A DNA stretch of 64,000 bases from Lachnospiraceae bacterium AB2028 (GCA_000621425.1 JHYJ01000012.1:1-64000), one strand, 5' to 3'; shown: positions 27,620-36,844, counted from the first letter of the stretch. Notes: generated by a model from the sequence alone, not told the origin. Numbers and translations: made by a program.

Positions 27620-28303
27620 ATGAGTACGGTTGTTGTAACAAAAACAGGAGTTATTCCCGCAGATGTCAGGAAGATATGTAAGGCTTGCCTGCCCATGGGC
27701 GGTTTTGTAAAGGAGACTGCAGTCTCAATGCTTAAGGACTATTGTCCGGATCTGGTGCTGGAGCTGCTTCTTGAGTCCGGTGAGGCGGATGATCCAATAT
27801 TCGACCATATAAAGGAAGTCACAGGGATATATAACGATGTCTATAGGGAATATGTTGATATTATCCATATGATCAATATTATGAACCGCAGGGGGATTGA
27901 ACACGGCTCCCACCGGCACATAGATAAAGACGGATTTATCAGATGGTACTTTTCACGGACCATAAACTTTCTGTACGGCCAAAAAAGTGAAGAGTACCGC
28001 TGTACTAAGGGTTATGTGATTCTGCTGCAGGCAGAGCTTGGTGAAAAGGTGGTGGGACTGCTTGAACGTCTCCATCCGGTGGAACTGATGATGTATACAT
28101 CCTTGTATAAGATAAACGAGTTTTATGACCGGGAATACTTTACATGGGATAAATCATGTGCTTATTACGGGGTGGTGAACCGATACCTGATGAAGCATAT
28201 TGACCATAATCTTAGTGAAGATGAGATCAAGTCGGTCAGGGAACTGGGCGAATATGAAGAAGAATTCAGAAACTACACAGGACAAAGGAGGATTGAATTA
28301 TGA
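27620..28303 (+). CDS. Unknown protein in the ClpP/VirD4 operon
   Basis: 227 residues with no recognised domain. It is predicted soluble and alpha-helical, with a Cys pair near the N-terminus (ICKACLPMGG) and a His-rich patch (RRGIEHGSHRHIDKDGF, about residues 93-109). The ribosome binding site aggagg overlaps the end of the ClpP gene, and the stop overlaps the ATPase start in an ATGA arrangement. This coupling says that the protein is made in step with both neighbours, so it could be an adaptor or a third subunit. No function should be assigned. Confidence 0.7.
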   Translation: MSTVVVTKTGVIPADVRKICKACLPMGGFVKETAVSMLKDYCPDLVLELLLESGEADDPIFDHIKEVTGIYNDVYREYVDIIHMINIMNRRGIEHGSHRHIDKDGFIRWYFSRTINFLYGQKSEEYRCTKGYVILLQAELGEKVVGLLERLHPVELMMYTSLYKINEFYDREYFTWDKSCAYYGVVNRYLMKHIDHNLSEDEIKSVRELGEYEEEFRNYTGQRRIEL

Positions 28304-29631
28304 AGAATCAGTTTTTTAGGGGATTAATTGAGAACTTTTCAGTGCCGGTGGACGCAACGCCGCTTGCTGACGGATTGGTTCCGGCGGCGGATTTTGATAA
28401 GACGGGCGTCAACCAGAATGCTATTGTCGTAGGCAGCACCGGCTGCGGCAAGACTACTTCCGTAACGGAAGCCAAGCTGCTTCACACATTTAATATGAGC
28501 ATGGTGGTACCTATAGCAAAACGCATCATTGCGGAAAAATACAAGCAGGAGTTTGCGGCCAGGGGATATGAAGTAAATGTTATTGATTTTGCTGATGCAT
28601 CAAAGAGTACTGTAGGATATGACCCTATGGACTACATAAAGAGTCCGGAAGATGCATTGGAGCTGGCAAAACAGATGGTGGAATCTGAAAAAAGGGCCAA
28701 AAACTATGACCCGTACTGGGACAATACTGCCACAGCCCTTGTTGCCGGTGTTATACTGTTAGTAAAGTTTAATGCTGAATCATCAGGCACGAAACCTAAG
28801 TTCAGCGATGCGGTAAAGCTTCTCAGGCAGCTGGAATACAAGCAGGGAGATAATGAGGATCTTCTGACAATCAATATCATGAACCTGTTCGAGGCGGCAG
28901 AGCAGCGAGACCCTGATAATCCGGCAAGCGAAATGATCAGGACAGTGGCATCCCTTCCTGCCAGGACGGCACAGTGCGTATACAGTACCTATAAGGCCTG
29001 CATGGACAACAGTATTTCTGAAAGTGTGATGGATATACTTGAACGGGATGAAAATGTCAGGTTTGACAGTATGGGGGATAAAAAGTCACTGCTCTTTGTA
29101 GTTACCAATCCCTTTAACCAGACCTGCAGCCGTTTTGTTAACATCATGTATTCCCAGATGTTCAAATGCTTTTTCGAAAAGGCTGAAGCCAGTCCTTACG
29201 GACACCTTGATGTTCCGGTGCACGTTATATGCGATGATTTTGCCTGCGGCACCAGGATCATGAACTTTGAGAATTACATAAGCATATTCAGGCAGGCGGG
29301 CATCAGTGTGACAATTCTATTGCAGAGTGAGTCGCAGCTTAAGAGCCTTTATGACGAACATGCGGCCACGACGATCCTTAATAATGCAGATACCTATATC
29401 TTCATGGGCTCCCTTGATGATATGACGGTAAAGAGCGTCTCAAGGCGCATGAATCTTCCTTATGACAGGGTCATAAATATGCCGCTGGAAAGCGTTATGG
29501 TGAAGCGCCGCGGATGTATCCCTTACATTGGGCATCGTTACAGCCTGTATGAGGACCCATTGTACAAGAAGATGATATCAGCCCGGGAGGAACGTAAAGC
29601 GGCAGTAACTGAAAATAATAAAGTGGGGTAA
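28300..29631 (+). CDS. VirD4/TraG-like coupling-type ATPase lacking membrane anchor
   Basis: 443 residues. Walker A is GSTGCGKTTSVTEAK. The downstream blocks NVIDFADASKSTVGYDPMDY and DPYWDNTATALVAGVIL are typical of VirD4/TraG coupling ATPases of Gram-positive conjugative elements. The Walker B-like segment is VHVICDDFACGTRIM, with Asp-Asp in place of Asp-Glu. The sensor region ILLQSESQL and the C-terminal GSLDDMTVKSVSRR fit TraM-recognition-type ends. Classical coupling proteins are about 600 residues with two N-terminal membrane helices. This one starts just before the ATPase domain and has none. No relaxase or other type IV secretion gene is in the window. Function in DNA or protein pumping is therefore open. 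Confidence 0.78.
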   Translation: MKNQFFRGLIENFSVPVDATPLADGLVPAADFDKTGVNQNAIVVGSTGCGKTTSVTEAKLLHTFNMSMVVPIAKRIIAEKYKQEFAARGYEVNVIDFADASKSTVGYDPMDYIKSPEDALELAKQMVESEKRAKNYDPYWDNTATALVAGVILLVKFNAESSGTKPKFSDAVKLLRQLEYKQGDNEDLLTINIMNLFEAAEQRDPDNPASEMIRTVASLPARTAQCVYSTYKACMDNSISESVMDILERDENVRFDSMGDKKSLLFVVTNPFNQTCSRFVNIMYSQMFKCFFEKAEASPYGHLDVPVHVICDDFACGTRIMNFENYISIFRQAGISVTILLQSESQLKSLYDEHAATTILNNADTYIFMGSLDDMTVKSVSRRMNLPYDRVINMPLESVMVKRRGCIPYIGHRYSLYEDPLYKKMISAREERKAAVTENNKVG

Positions 29632-29649
29632 GCTGCAATGAGTACAGTT

Positions 29650-29694
29650 CCTGATGTCAGGCTTAGGGTATAATAGCCTTAAGCCTGAATCAGG
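29650..29694 (+). terminator. Long hairpin after the ClpP/VirD4 operon
   Basis: Outer stem cctgat/atcagg and inner stem aggctta-g-g-g with its complement (29659-29668/29677-29686) enclose a loop containing tataat. There is no T-run, so it may be a transcript end protector or a promoter-bearing structure, not a classical terminator. Confidence 0.5.
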
Positions 29695-29733
29695 GACCAT
29701 ATTTAAGGAATAAATTAGAAAGGCGGATTAAAT

Positions 29734-30663
29734 ATGACAGTTACCGGGAATATTTTAGCTACTGAGTTTAGTTTTTATGATTTCGAATATCTAATAGTGT
29801 TTCAGTCCTGCGGAAATAAGTATCAGCTTACATATCCTGACGGATGTGTGAGTTTTGATAACCTGCGGGAAAGGGAAAAGAGCGAGGCACAGAGCAGGAT
29901 TGCGGAAGCTGTGCTGCAGATACTTTCAAAGATAAAGGAACGGGGTATAGAACATCCGGCGTTACTGATGCTGATGACTGCGACGGATCTGGAAAACGGT
30001 AACGAAAACTGGTGGACAGGGAAGTTTTTTTCATTATTTGTCCTATTGAGTTCAAGTGATTTTATAGACATCAGTAATGACGTTGAGTTAGAAATCTTCA
30101 CATACTGCAGCGGGGAAAAATGGAATACCGATGATGTCTGCAATGACATCAGGGATAGGATATCGGAAGTAAAAAAAGGAAATACCGAGGATGAGATCAG
30201 GCAGGTGATAGAGGGAAGCAAAGATTTTAAGAATTCAGAAACGGCATTTGTGGAATATCTGAATTCACTTTTTGAACAGGCTGCTGTAAACGACAGGGAT
30301 TTTAAAGTTGCCACTACCACGGAAGCAGCAGTCAATCATTGGAGAAGGAATTTTAATGGAAAGCTGTACCTGGAGACTAATGCTAAAGACAAAATACTGA
30401 GAGTTGAAAATGGAAAGTATCTTGAAAAAAACAGAATTCTGGTCCTGCTTATAGCATTTAAACTGAAAGCTTCAGAGGAACAGACAAAGGAGCTTTTCAA
30501 GTACGGTAATCTTCCGTATATTGCCGAAACGGAGCAGGAAGCTATATTCATGGGGCTGATCAAAAACGGAATATACGAATATAGGAAAGGTGAATTAGAG
30601 GGGGCACTGAGAAATCTTGGATATAGTGATGTTTCCAGCCTGGCAGGATATGAATGTATATAA
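29734..30663 (+). CDS. Unknown protein with possible HTH-like C-terminus
   Basis: 309 residues, no recognised family, no membrane segment. It has an aaaggcgg site 9 bases upstream. The last about 80 residues (ILVLLIAFKLKASEEQTKEL, then FKYGNLPYIAETEQEAIFMG) resemble a helix-turn-helix-like module seen in clostridial proteins, in which a cycle of short helices reads as RxxLIxLAxxLxLSxEExxxLL. That likeness is from memory and weak. Base composition is more AT-rich than its neighbours. It lies 57 bases before a Ser/Thr kinase gene and might be its partner. Confidence 0.6.
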   Translation: MTVTGNILATEFSFYDFEYLIVFQSCGNKYQLTYPDGCVSFDNLREREKSEAQSRIAEAVLQILSKIKERGIEHPALLMLMTATDLENGNENWWTGKFFSLFVLLSSSDFIDISNDVELEIFTYCSGEKWNTDDVCNDIRDRISEVKKGNTEDEIRQVIEGSKDFKNSETAFVEYLNSLFEQAAVNDRDFKVATTTEAAVNHWRRNFNGKLYLETNAKDKILRVENGKYLEKNRILVLLIAFKLKASEEQTKELFKYGNLPYIAETEQEAIFMGLIKNGIYEYRKGELEGALRNLGYSDVSSLAGYECI

Positions 30664-30720
30664 GCCCCAAAAGTTGTATAATAAGCCTGTATGTATACAA
30701 AGGAGAAAGGAACTGCTCCC

Positions 30721-32634
30721 ATGGATACAAATGATAAGTATCCTTTTGCCTTGCCCGTAGGAACCGTACTTTCAGGCCAGTATATCATTGAAAGTGTTCT
30801 TGGACAGGGCGGATTCGGCATAACATATCAGGCGACAGACCATCAGACCGGTGAAAGGGTGGCTATAAAGGAGTACTTTCCCGATTCACTGGCCGGAAGG
30901 ACTGACAAGGTAAATGTAACTGCTTTTTCGGATGAAAGAGGAGATAGCTTTAATTACGGAAAAGACTGCTTTCTCCAGGAGGCTGAGACCTTAGCGGAAT
31001 TCATCGGTAACGAGAATATAGTCCGCGTATATACATATTTTGAAGAAAACGGCACGGCTTATTTCGTTATGGATTTCGTAGAGGGAATGAGCTTAGACCG
31101 TTATATGAGAAATCATGGCGGCAGGATAAGCTATGCGGAGGCGGAGCAGATACTCCTTCCCATTATGGATGCGCTTGCTGCCGTTAATTCAAAAGGCATC
31201 GTGCATCGCGATGTCACCCCCGATAATATATATCTGACTGTGGACGGAAACGTGAAGCTCCTTGATTTCGGAGCGGCAAGGTATTCGCTTGGCGACCGGA
31301 GCAAGAGCCTTGATGTGGTACTAAAGCACGGCTTTGCACCTAAGGAGCAGTATACAAGACGTGGACGCCAGGGAGCATTTACGGATGTTTATTCCCTTGG
31401 GGCTACTTTTTACTATGCTGTTACCGGAAGGCGTCCGCCTGATTCAATTGACCGTATAGATGAAGACATAATGGTTCCGCCCAGCTATTTGGGCGTTAAT
31501 ATTCCGCCGCAGAAGGAATACGCGATCATGGTGGCCATGAGCGTGAATGCCCAGGACCGCTATCAGTCCATGCCAGAATTCAAGCAGGCTCTGCTTTCAT
31601 CCGGAGGTCAGATTCCACAGCGGGAAGCACAGTCCAGGCCGATGAACAATTCAAAGCCGGATGATGAGCTTGTACTGATGGAAAGAAGAATGATGCTTTT
31701 CCTGGAAAGCCGCGACTGGTGGAAGGCCAGGAGATGCAGCGATAAAATCCTGGCAAAATATCCGGAAAATGCACTGGCTAATCTTGCAAAGCTGATGATT
31801 GCCAATAAATATACCGTTAAAGAGCAGCTGAAGTGGCACAAGACCTCTCTGGAAAATGAGAAGTATTTCAAGATTGCCTTAAGGTATGCTGATGATGAGC
31901 TCAGGTCAGAGCTGGAATCCTATAATGATGCCGTAAAGCTCAGGCGTTATGAGGACAGGATAAAGAATAAATATAAAAGTGCAGAGTCCCTGATGAAAAA
32001 GGGCGGCAAAAAGAATTTCATCGAGGCAAGGGATCTGCTTGTTTCATTGGGCAATTACAAGGACTCGTTTCAGCTGATCGATGAATGTGAGGAACGCATA
32101 ATCACTATTACCGAAAATGACTACAGTACTGCGATAAATCTCTATTATTCAGGTAAGCTGGAGAATTATGTAAGGGCAAAGAGGATATTTACCGATCTGG
32201 GATCGTACCGTGAGTCGGCCAGATACCTGGCAGAGTGTGAGCAGATGATTGCCGAACTGGGGCCTACTGCCAAGGCAAGGTCCATATCGAAGACCATAAG
32301 GACGGTGATCATAATGCTGACCTATCTGCCTGCAAGCTTTATATTGCTTGTTAGCATCCTGTTTAGCATCAACCCTATCGTTAAGTCTTCCGACTGGAGG
32401 GCGTTCATTGTCATTGCCGTCATGCTTATAACCAGTGTGGGAAAGATAATATACAGTCTTATCACCCATCTTTCTGTGTGGAATAAATTGGAAGACCGTC
32501 TTCCGTTAATCGGTTCTGACAAGGTAAAAAGAAACTGGTTCCTGCAGACTCTGTTAAGGCTATTAGTGCAGATACTGATAACCGCTTCGGTAATAGTAGC
32601 GGTAGTGGTTTTTCTTAAACTGTACCATCCGTAA
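30721..32634 (+). CDS. Membrane Ser/Thr protein kinase (kinase A)
   Basis: About 637 residues from the ATG at 30721; a frame-aligned ATG at 30691 lies just after a tataat (30677-30682) and has no ribosome binding site. The kinase domain (about 14-275) has the P-loop GQGGFGITYQATD, VAIKEYFPD with the ATP-binding Lys, the catalytic loop HRDVTPDNIY, LLDFGAARYS and GFAPKEQYT. The usual catalytic-loop Lys is Thr here, as in the two other kinases of this window. A TPR-like middle region (about 320-510) precedes three C-terminal membrane helices (about 535-637). It lacks the extracellular part of its paralogues, so its sensing input must differ. Confidence 0.85.
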   Translation: MDTNDKYPFALPVGTVLSGQYIIESVLGQGGFGITYQATDHQTGERVAIKEYFPDSLAGRTDKVNVTAFSDERGDSFNYGKDCFLQEAETLAEFIGNENIVRVYTYFEENGTAYFVMDFVEGMSLDRYMRNHGGRISYAEAEQILLPIMDALAAVNSKGIVHRDVTPDNIYLTVDGNVKLLDFGAARYSLGDRSKSLDVVLKHGFAPKEQYTRRGRQGAFTDVYSLGATFYYAVTGRRPPDSIDRIDEDIMVPPSYLGVNIPPQKEYAIMVAMSVNAQDRYQSMPEFKQALLSSGGQIPQREAQSRPMNNSKPDDELVLMERRMMLFLESRDWWKARRCSDKILAKYPENALANLAKLMIANKYTVKEQLKWHKTSLENEKYFKIALRYADDELRSELESYNDAVKLRRYEDRIKNKYKSAESLMKKGGKKNFIEARDLLVSLGNYKDSFQLIDECEERIITITENDYSTAINLYYSGKLENYVRAKRIFTDLGSYRESARYLAECEQMIAELGPTAKARSISKTIRTVIIMLTYLPASFILLVSILFSINPIVKSSDWRAFIVIAVMLITSVGKIIYSLITHLSVWNKLEDRLPLIGSDKVKRNWFLQTLLRLLVQILITASVIVAVVVFLKLYHP

Positions 32635-32795
32635 AATAGACGTCCTTATTTTGCCCAAAAAGAAAAATAAAGTGCATAAAATTACTGCAGTATGTATGTA
32701 TTGTAGCCTGTCTTATGTGTATAATTAACTTGTGTTACAGAGGATCAGCTGAGCAAAGAATATTAATCCGCTGTAGTGCATGAAAACATTAACCT

Positions 32796-32821
32796 TAACC
32801 GTTTGTATTGACGAACGGTTA
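32796..32821 (+). promoter_or_regulatory. Inverted repeat before the flotillin gene
   Basis: taaccgtt and aacggtta form an 8-base inverted repeat with a ten-base spacer, 27 bases before the ATG. It could be an operator or a leader hairpin. Confidence 0.4.
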
Positions 32822-32847
32822 CCAACAAACCAAGGGGGAATAAAACT

Positions 32848-34410
32848 ATGTTAGATTTAGTAAGTCTCGGAATCCTAATTCCGGTAGCAGCAGTGGTCCT
32901 GGTTGTGATCATTCTGTTAGGTATCCTGGCATCCGGATACGTTAAGGCTCCGCCTGATACGGCGTATATCATATCCGGTTTAAAGAAAACGCCTAAGGTG
33001 CTTATCGGTAGGGCAGGTATCAAGATACCTTTCCTTGAAAGAAAGGATACCCTGTTATTAAAGCAGATATCAATTGATATCAAGACCGGCGGTTACGTGC
33101 CTACAAAGGATTTCATCGGTGTAGATATCGATGCCGTTGCAAAGGTAAAGGTAGACACATCCGAAGAGGGTATCTTAAAGGCTCAGAGGAACTTCCTGAA
33201 TATGCCTGAAAGACAGTTTGTGGAAGCCCTTACCGATTCATTACAGGGTAACCTGCGTGAGATCATAGGTACCATCGAGCTCCGCGAACTCAACACCGAC
33301 CGTAAAAAGTTCGGTGACGAGGTTCAGGAAAAAGCCCAGGTTGATATGAAGTCACTTGGTATTCAGATCATCTCCTGCAACATCCAGAGGATCGAAGACG
33401 AGAAGGGCCTTATCAATGCACTCGGTCAGGACAATATGTCCAAGATCCAGAAGGATGCTTCCATTGCAAAGGCAAATGCCGACAGAGATGTGGCTGTAGC
33501 TCAGGCTGAAGCTGCCAAGGAAGCAAATGATGCAAGGGTTATCGCGGACCTGGCAATTGCTGAAAAGCAGAATGAGTTAGCGATCAAGCAGGCTGAACTT
33601 AAAAAGATTTCCGATGTTAAGAAGGCTGAAGCTGATGCTGCTTATGAGATCCAGAAGCAGGAACAGATCAAGAGCATTGAGGTCGCAAGGACCAATGCCG
33701 AGATCGCAAAGCAGGAGCGCGAGGTTGAACTCAAGGCTAAGGAAGCCCAGGTTCGTGAGCAGCAGCTTGCCGCAGAAGTAAGAAAGCAGGCAGATGCTGA
33801 AAAGTATAAGAGGCAGCAGGAAGCTGAAGCTGAGTTCATTGAACGTCAGAGAAAAGCTGATGCTGAGCTTGTTGAGCAGCAGAAGAGGGCTGAAGCTGAA
33901 AAGGCTCTTGCCGAAGCAGCACTGTATAGAAAGCAGAAAGAGGCTGAAGGTATCGCTGCTGTAGGTAAGGCAGAAGCAGAAGCTATTGCTGCAAAGGGTA
34001 TCGCTGAAGCTGAAGCAATGGAAAAGAAGGCTGAAGCTATGAAGAAGTACGGCCAGGCTGCTATTACGGAGATGATCGTAAAGCAGCTCCCTTCCATCGC
34101 AGAAGCAGTAGCAAAGCCTATCTCCACTATCGACAAGGTTACTATCATCGACAGCGGAAACGGCGAGAGCGGCGTATCCAGCGTAGGCGGTTATACACCG
34201 GCGGTACTTGCAAAAGTGCTTGAGTCCGTTAGGGAAACAACAGGATTTGACCTTACTGAAGTAATGAAGGCATCAACATATGATGCTCAGGTCAACAGGA
34301 ATGTGCAGCTTAGCGGCGTAGATTCGGTTGTAAACGTAAACGTTGATAAGACTGAGCCGGCACCCGTAAAGGTAACTGCAACTGTAGATGAAACAACTAC
34401 AGAAGTATAA
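32848..34410 (+). CDS. floT: Flotillin-like SPFH protein
   Basis: 520 residues. One N-terminal membrane segment (about 5-30) is followed by an SPFH/band-7 domain (about 35-200, starting YVKAPPDTAYIISGLKKTPK). A long Ala/Glu-rich coiled coil (about 205-405) has AEAEAIAAKGIAEAEAMEKK, then a variable tail. This is the FloT/YuaG architecture that organises membrane microdomains. The ribosome binding site aaggggga lies 8 bases upstream. It stands alone between a kinase and a zinc-finger membrane protein, with no NfeD partner adjacent. It might organise the kinase in the membrane, which is inference from position. Confidence 0.88.
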   Translation: MLDLVSLGILIPVAAVVLVVIILLGILASGYVKAPPDTAYIISGLKKTPKVLIGRAGIKIPFLERKDTLLLKQISIDIKTGGYVPTKDFIGVDIDAVAKVKVDTSEEGILKAQRNFLNMPERQFVEALTDSLQGNLREIIGTIELRELNTDRKKFGDEVQEKAQVDMKSLGIQIISCNIQRIEDEKGLINALGQDNMSKIQKDASIAKANADRDVAVAQAEAAKEANDARVIADLAIAEKQNELAIKQAELKKISDVKKAEADAAYEIQKQEQIKSIEVARTNAEIAKQEREVELKAKEAQVREQQLAAEVRKQADAEKYKRQQEAEAEFIERQRKADAELVEQQKRAEAEKALAEAALYRKQKEAEGIAAVGKAEAEAIAAKGIAEAEAMEKKAEAMKKYGQAAITEMIVKQLPSIAEAVAKPISTIDKVTIIDSGNGESGVSSVGGYTPAVLAKVLESVRETTGFDLTEVMKASTYDAQVNRNVQLSGVDSVVNVNVDKTEPAPVKVTATVDETTTEV

Positions 34411-34438
34411 CAATATTTGTTAACCCCTTTTCTTTCAG

Positions 34439-34476
34439 GAGCCCCCTGGTGTAGAGATGCATCAGGGGGCTCTGTT
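34439..34476 (+). terminator. Terminator of the flotillin gene
   Basis: A 10 base-pair GC-rich stem (34439-34448 with 34463-34472), then tgtttta. Confidence 0.88.
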
Positions 34477-34581
34477 TTATCCGGCGTACTGTTGTAATGA
34501 AGAGAATAATGGGGTAAACTTGAATTCAGTATTAAACGTGGTTAAGAATTTTGTAAAGGGATCGTAGTAGCGGGGAAAAGT

Positions 34582-35694
34582 ATGGAAGAAAACTTTGGAG
34601 AAAAAACAATGACGGAAAGCGAATTTCTTGAAGCGCAGAAGGCAGCCTTAAAGAAAAACATACTTATCTGGACAGGTGTGCTTATATACCTTCTGGTTGG
34701 CGGCCTGGTATTATGCCTGCTCTTGTACGGATTTCTTATGCTGATAATGTTCGTGATCAATCTTGTTTTCTTCCTGAAGACGAAAAAAATACTGAAGCGC
34801 ATAGAAAACGGAGAGGCCGGTGTAAAAGAAGTCTATGAGTTCTATGAAACCGTGGGAAAAAGAAGCTTAATAACCTTTACATTTAACCTTTTCTGCGGCG
34901 GCGGACTTGGTGTAATAGGAACAATAAGCGATATGAAAGTGGCGTCGGACGGAATGAAAGAGGGAGAAAAAATTCTCGGGGATGATTACAAGAACGAAAG
35001 AATTGCCAAGGATCCCAATGCACAGTGGAAATACTGTATTTACTGCAAGAGAAACAAAACAGAATCGGCTTTTCATCTTCATAGGCTGAGGGACGGAGTG
35101 ATCTGCGACAATTGTTTATCAAAGTATTCACCCATGTTTCCGAAACGGGCCGAAGACCCGGCTCTTCTTAAATCCTCAGAAATAGCACATTATATCAGGC
35201 CAGAGAAATTTGTTGGAAGACTGTCTTCGAAAGACCTGGAAGAACGTTTTGAATACTTAAAAAAGAATCAGGAATACTATTCCGGTTTTACTCCGACAAG
35301 GATTGTTTACGATGGGTGTCTGGAACTGGATGAAGTGAATAATCTTTTCCGTATCGCAACTGCAAGTGGATTTGACAGCGCAAGAGCCGGTGCAGCAAGC
35401 GGACTGGTTCATCCGTACAGTGCGGTAAAAGGTATTGCTTATGAACTGATTTTTGAATATTATACCGCGGACGAGAACAATAGCGGAGGATGGACATACA
35501 TGAACCATAATTCCATTGTATTAGCGATAGATGATCCTTATCTGAAAGAGGAAACATTTACGTTAAAGAAAATATCGACTAAATTATTGGAAAACTCACA
35601 AAAACCTCAGATTGAATACGCCAAGCAAACGGTAAAAGAACTGCAGGAGATTTTTAATGCGCCTATTATGGAAAAAAGAAAATTGTATCGTTAA
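34582..35694 (+). CDS. Membrane protein with Cys4 zinc-finger-like motif
   Basis: 370 residues, no certain family. Two close N-terminal helices (about 28-75) and a short hydrophobic stretch (about 95-115) come first. A Cys-x2-Cys...Cys-x2-Cys motif (CIYCKRNKTE ... VICDNCLSKY, about residues 152-180) probably binds zinc. A C-terminal domain of about 170 residues is beta-rich and resembles the pleckstrin-like part of DUF4428-type proteins, a resemblance I cannot verify. A weak purine-rich site precedes the ATG. It is separated from flotillin by a terminator. Confidence 0.65.
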   Translation: MEENFGEKTMTESEFLEAQKAALKKNILIWTGVLIYLLVGGLVLCLLLYGFLMLIMFVINLVFFLKTKKILKRIENGEAGVKEVYEFYETVGKRSLITFTFNLFCGGGLGVIGTISDMKVASDGMKEGEKILGDDYKNERIAKDPNAQWKYCIYCKRNKTESAFHLHRLRDGVICDNCLSKYSPMFPKRAEDPALLKSSEIAHYIRPEKFVGRLSSKDLEERFEYLKKNQEYYSGFTPTRIVYDGCLELDEVNNLFRIATASGFDSARAGAASGLVHPYSAVKGIAYELIFEYYTADENNSGGWTYMNHNSIVLAIDDPYLKEETFTLKKISTKLLENSQKPQIEYAKQTVKELQEIFNAPIMEKRKLYR

Positions 35695-35758
35695 GAACCA
35701 TAGCTACCTATAATGTGCCCGCAGAAAATAGAGATTCTGGGGGAGAGGAAGTATAAAC

Positions 35759-36403
35759 ATGAATGCAAAATATATAATTGATGAGAATGGTATTACGATT
35801 AAGAAACTATTCAAATCCACCCATATAAATTATGATGAGATTCAGAGTATCACTGAAGAAGCAGAGCATAACCTTGTCACAACAAAGAACGGAGAATCGT
35901 ATGACATAAATCTTGGATTTGCAGCTCTTTCATATAGCTATCCTTTTATTTTTAAATATATAGAGCGATACAATATTGATTTCAGATCCCTTGATGATAT
36001 CAAAGATGGATCGAAGATTTATACCTATGACGAGGTTCGTTCTATTGCGCAGAAGACGGATGAGATGATCCGGAGATATGCAAATGAGGCTGTGGCTGAA
36101 AAGCTTGGACGGGAGTACAGTGTCGAAACCAGATTTTATGAAAATGAAAAAATCGAATCAGGGGTGTACTTAATACTTCTAAAGGATGAAAGCGTGGTAA
36201 GGCCTCAAAAAAACAGCTGGAACTGGAATAAGGATGAGCCGGATGTTTTTGACCAGATTGAGCTGTTTTTCGGTCCGATCATGTGGGATACGGTGAACCG
36301 GTGCGCTAAATACGGAGTGACTGTGGAATGTAATGATGAGGCAGCCTGCAGAAAAACTACTTATGAATGTGTGGATGATTTTTGTAAGGAATTGACGGTC
36401 TGA
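35759..36403 (+). CDS. Unknown soluble protein
   Basis: 214 residues with no recognised domain and no membrane segment. The first about 70 residues alternate beta-strands in a way that could be a PH-like fold (YIIDENGITIKKLFKSTHIN). It has a good ribosome binding site (gggagagg) and starts 64 bases after the zinc-finger membrane gene, probably in its transcript. Function cannot be stated. Confidence 0.6.
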   Translation: MNAKYIIDENGITIKKLFKSTHINYDEIQSITEEAEHNLVTTKNGESYDINLGFAALSYSYPFIFKYIERYNIDFRSLDDIKDGSKIYTYDEVRSIAQKTDEMIRRYANEAVAEKLGREYSVETRFYENEKIESGVYLILLKDESVVRPQKNSWNWNKDEPDVFDQIELFFGPIMWDTVNRCAKYGVTVECNDEAACRKTTYECVDDFCKELTV

Positions 36404-36486
36404 AAAGCTGGATGTGATTTAAATGGGAATAATATTTATATTTTAGACCACTGGCGCATGATAATCGACCGGTTGCGCAGGATTCA

Positions 36487-36515
36487 TTGTACATTGGTAT
36501 TCTGTTTGATATATT
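36487..36515 (+). promoter_or_regulatory. Likely promoter of the double-glycine peptide gene
   Basis: A ttgtac -35 (36487-36492), a 17-base spacer and an extended -10 (tgatatatt, hexamer 36510-36515). Confidence 0.5.
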
Positions 36516-36577
36516 CAAATCATCAGGAAACAGACCCGAACAAAGGGCAGAACAAAAAGGATTTGGAGGAAAAAAAT

Positions 36578-36844
36578 ATGACACAGAATATCAAATTAAA
36601 TGACAAGGCAATGGAGCAGGCAGTAGGCGGCATCAACGAGTTCCCGGAATACGATATGATGGGTTTCGTAGTAGGTAAGCATCCGACAGAGAATTCAGCA
36701 TACAATGTAAAGGGTGACAATGATGAAATATTCATCTGCTACTATGACGGCGCAGACCTTGTAGCCCCCGGAACAGAAGTGTATATGTTCCACAATGGAA
36801 TAGACAATACATGGCAGATGAAGCCGGCACTGGATCTGAAGTAA
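36578..36844 (+). CDS. Small peptide with double-glycine leader-like N-terminus
   Basis: 88 residues from the ATG at 36578, which has ggagga 7 bases upstream. An earlier ATG at 36458 in frame lacks a site. The N-terminus MTQNIKLNDKAMEQAVGG matches the pattern of leader peptides cut after Gly-Gly by C39-peptidase exporters (acidic/hydrophobic helix, then GG). The 70-residue remainder is acidic, has a single Cys and no Ser/Thr/Cys clustering of a lanthipeptide. No modifying enzyme or exporter is adjacent. It could be an exported bacteriocin or signal peptide, or a protein with a chance GG. Confidence 0.6.
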   Translation: MTQNIKLNDKAMEQAVGGINEFPEYDMMGFVVGKHPTENSAYNVKGDNDEIFICYYDGADLVAPGTEVYMFHNGIDNTWQMKPALDLK

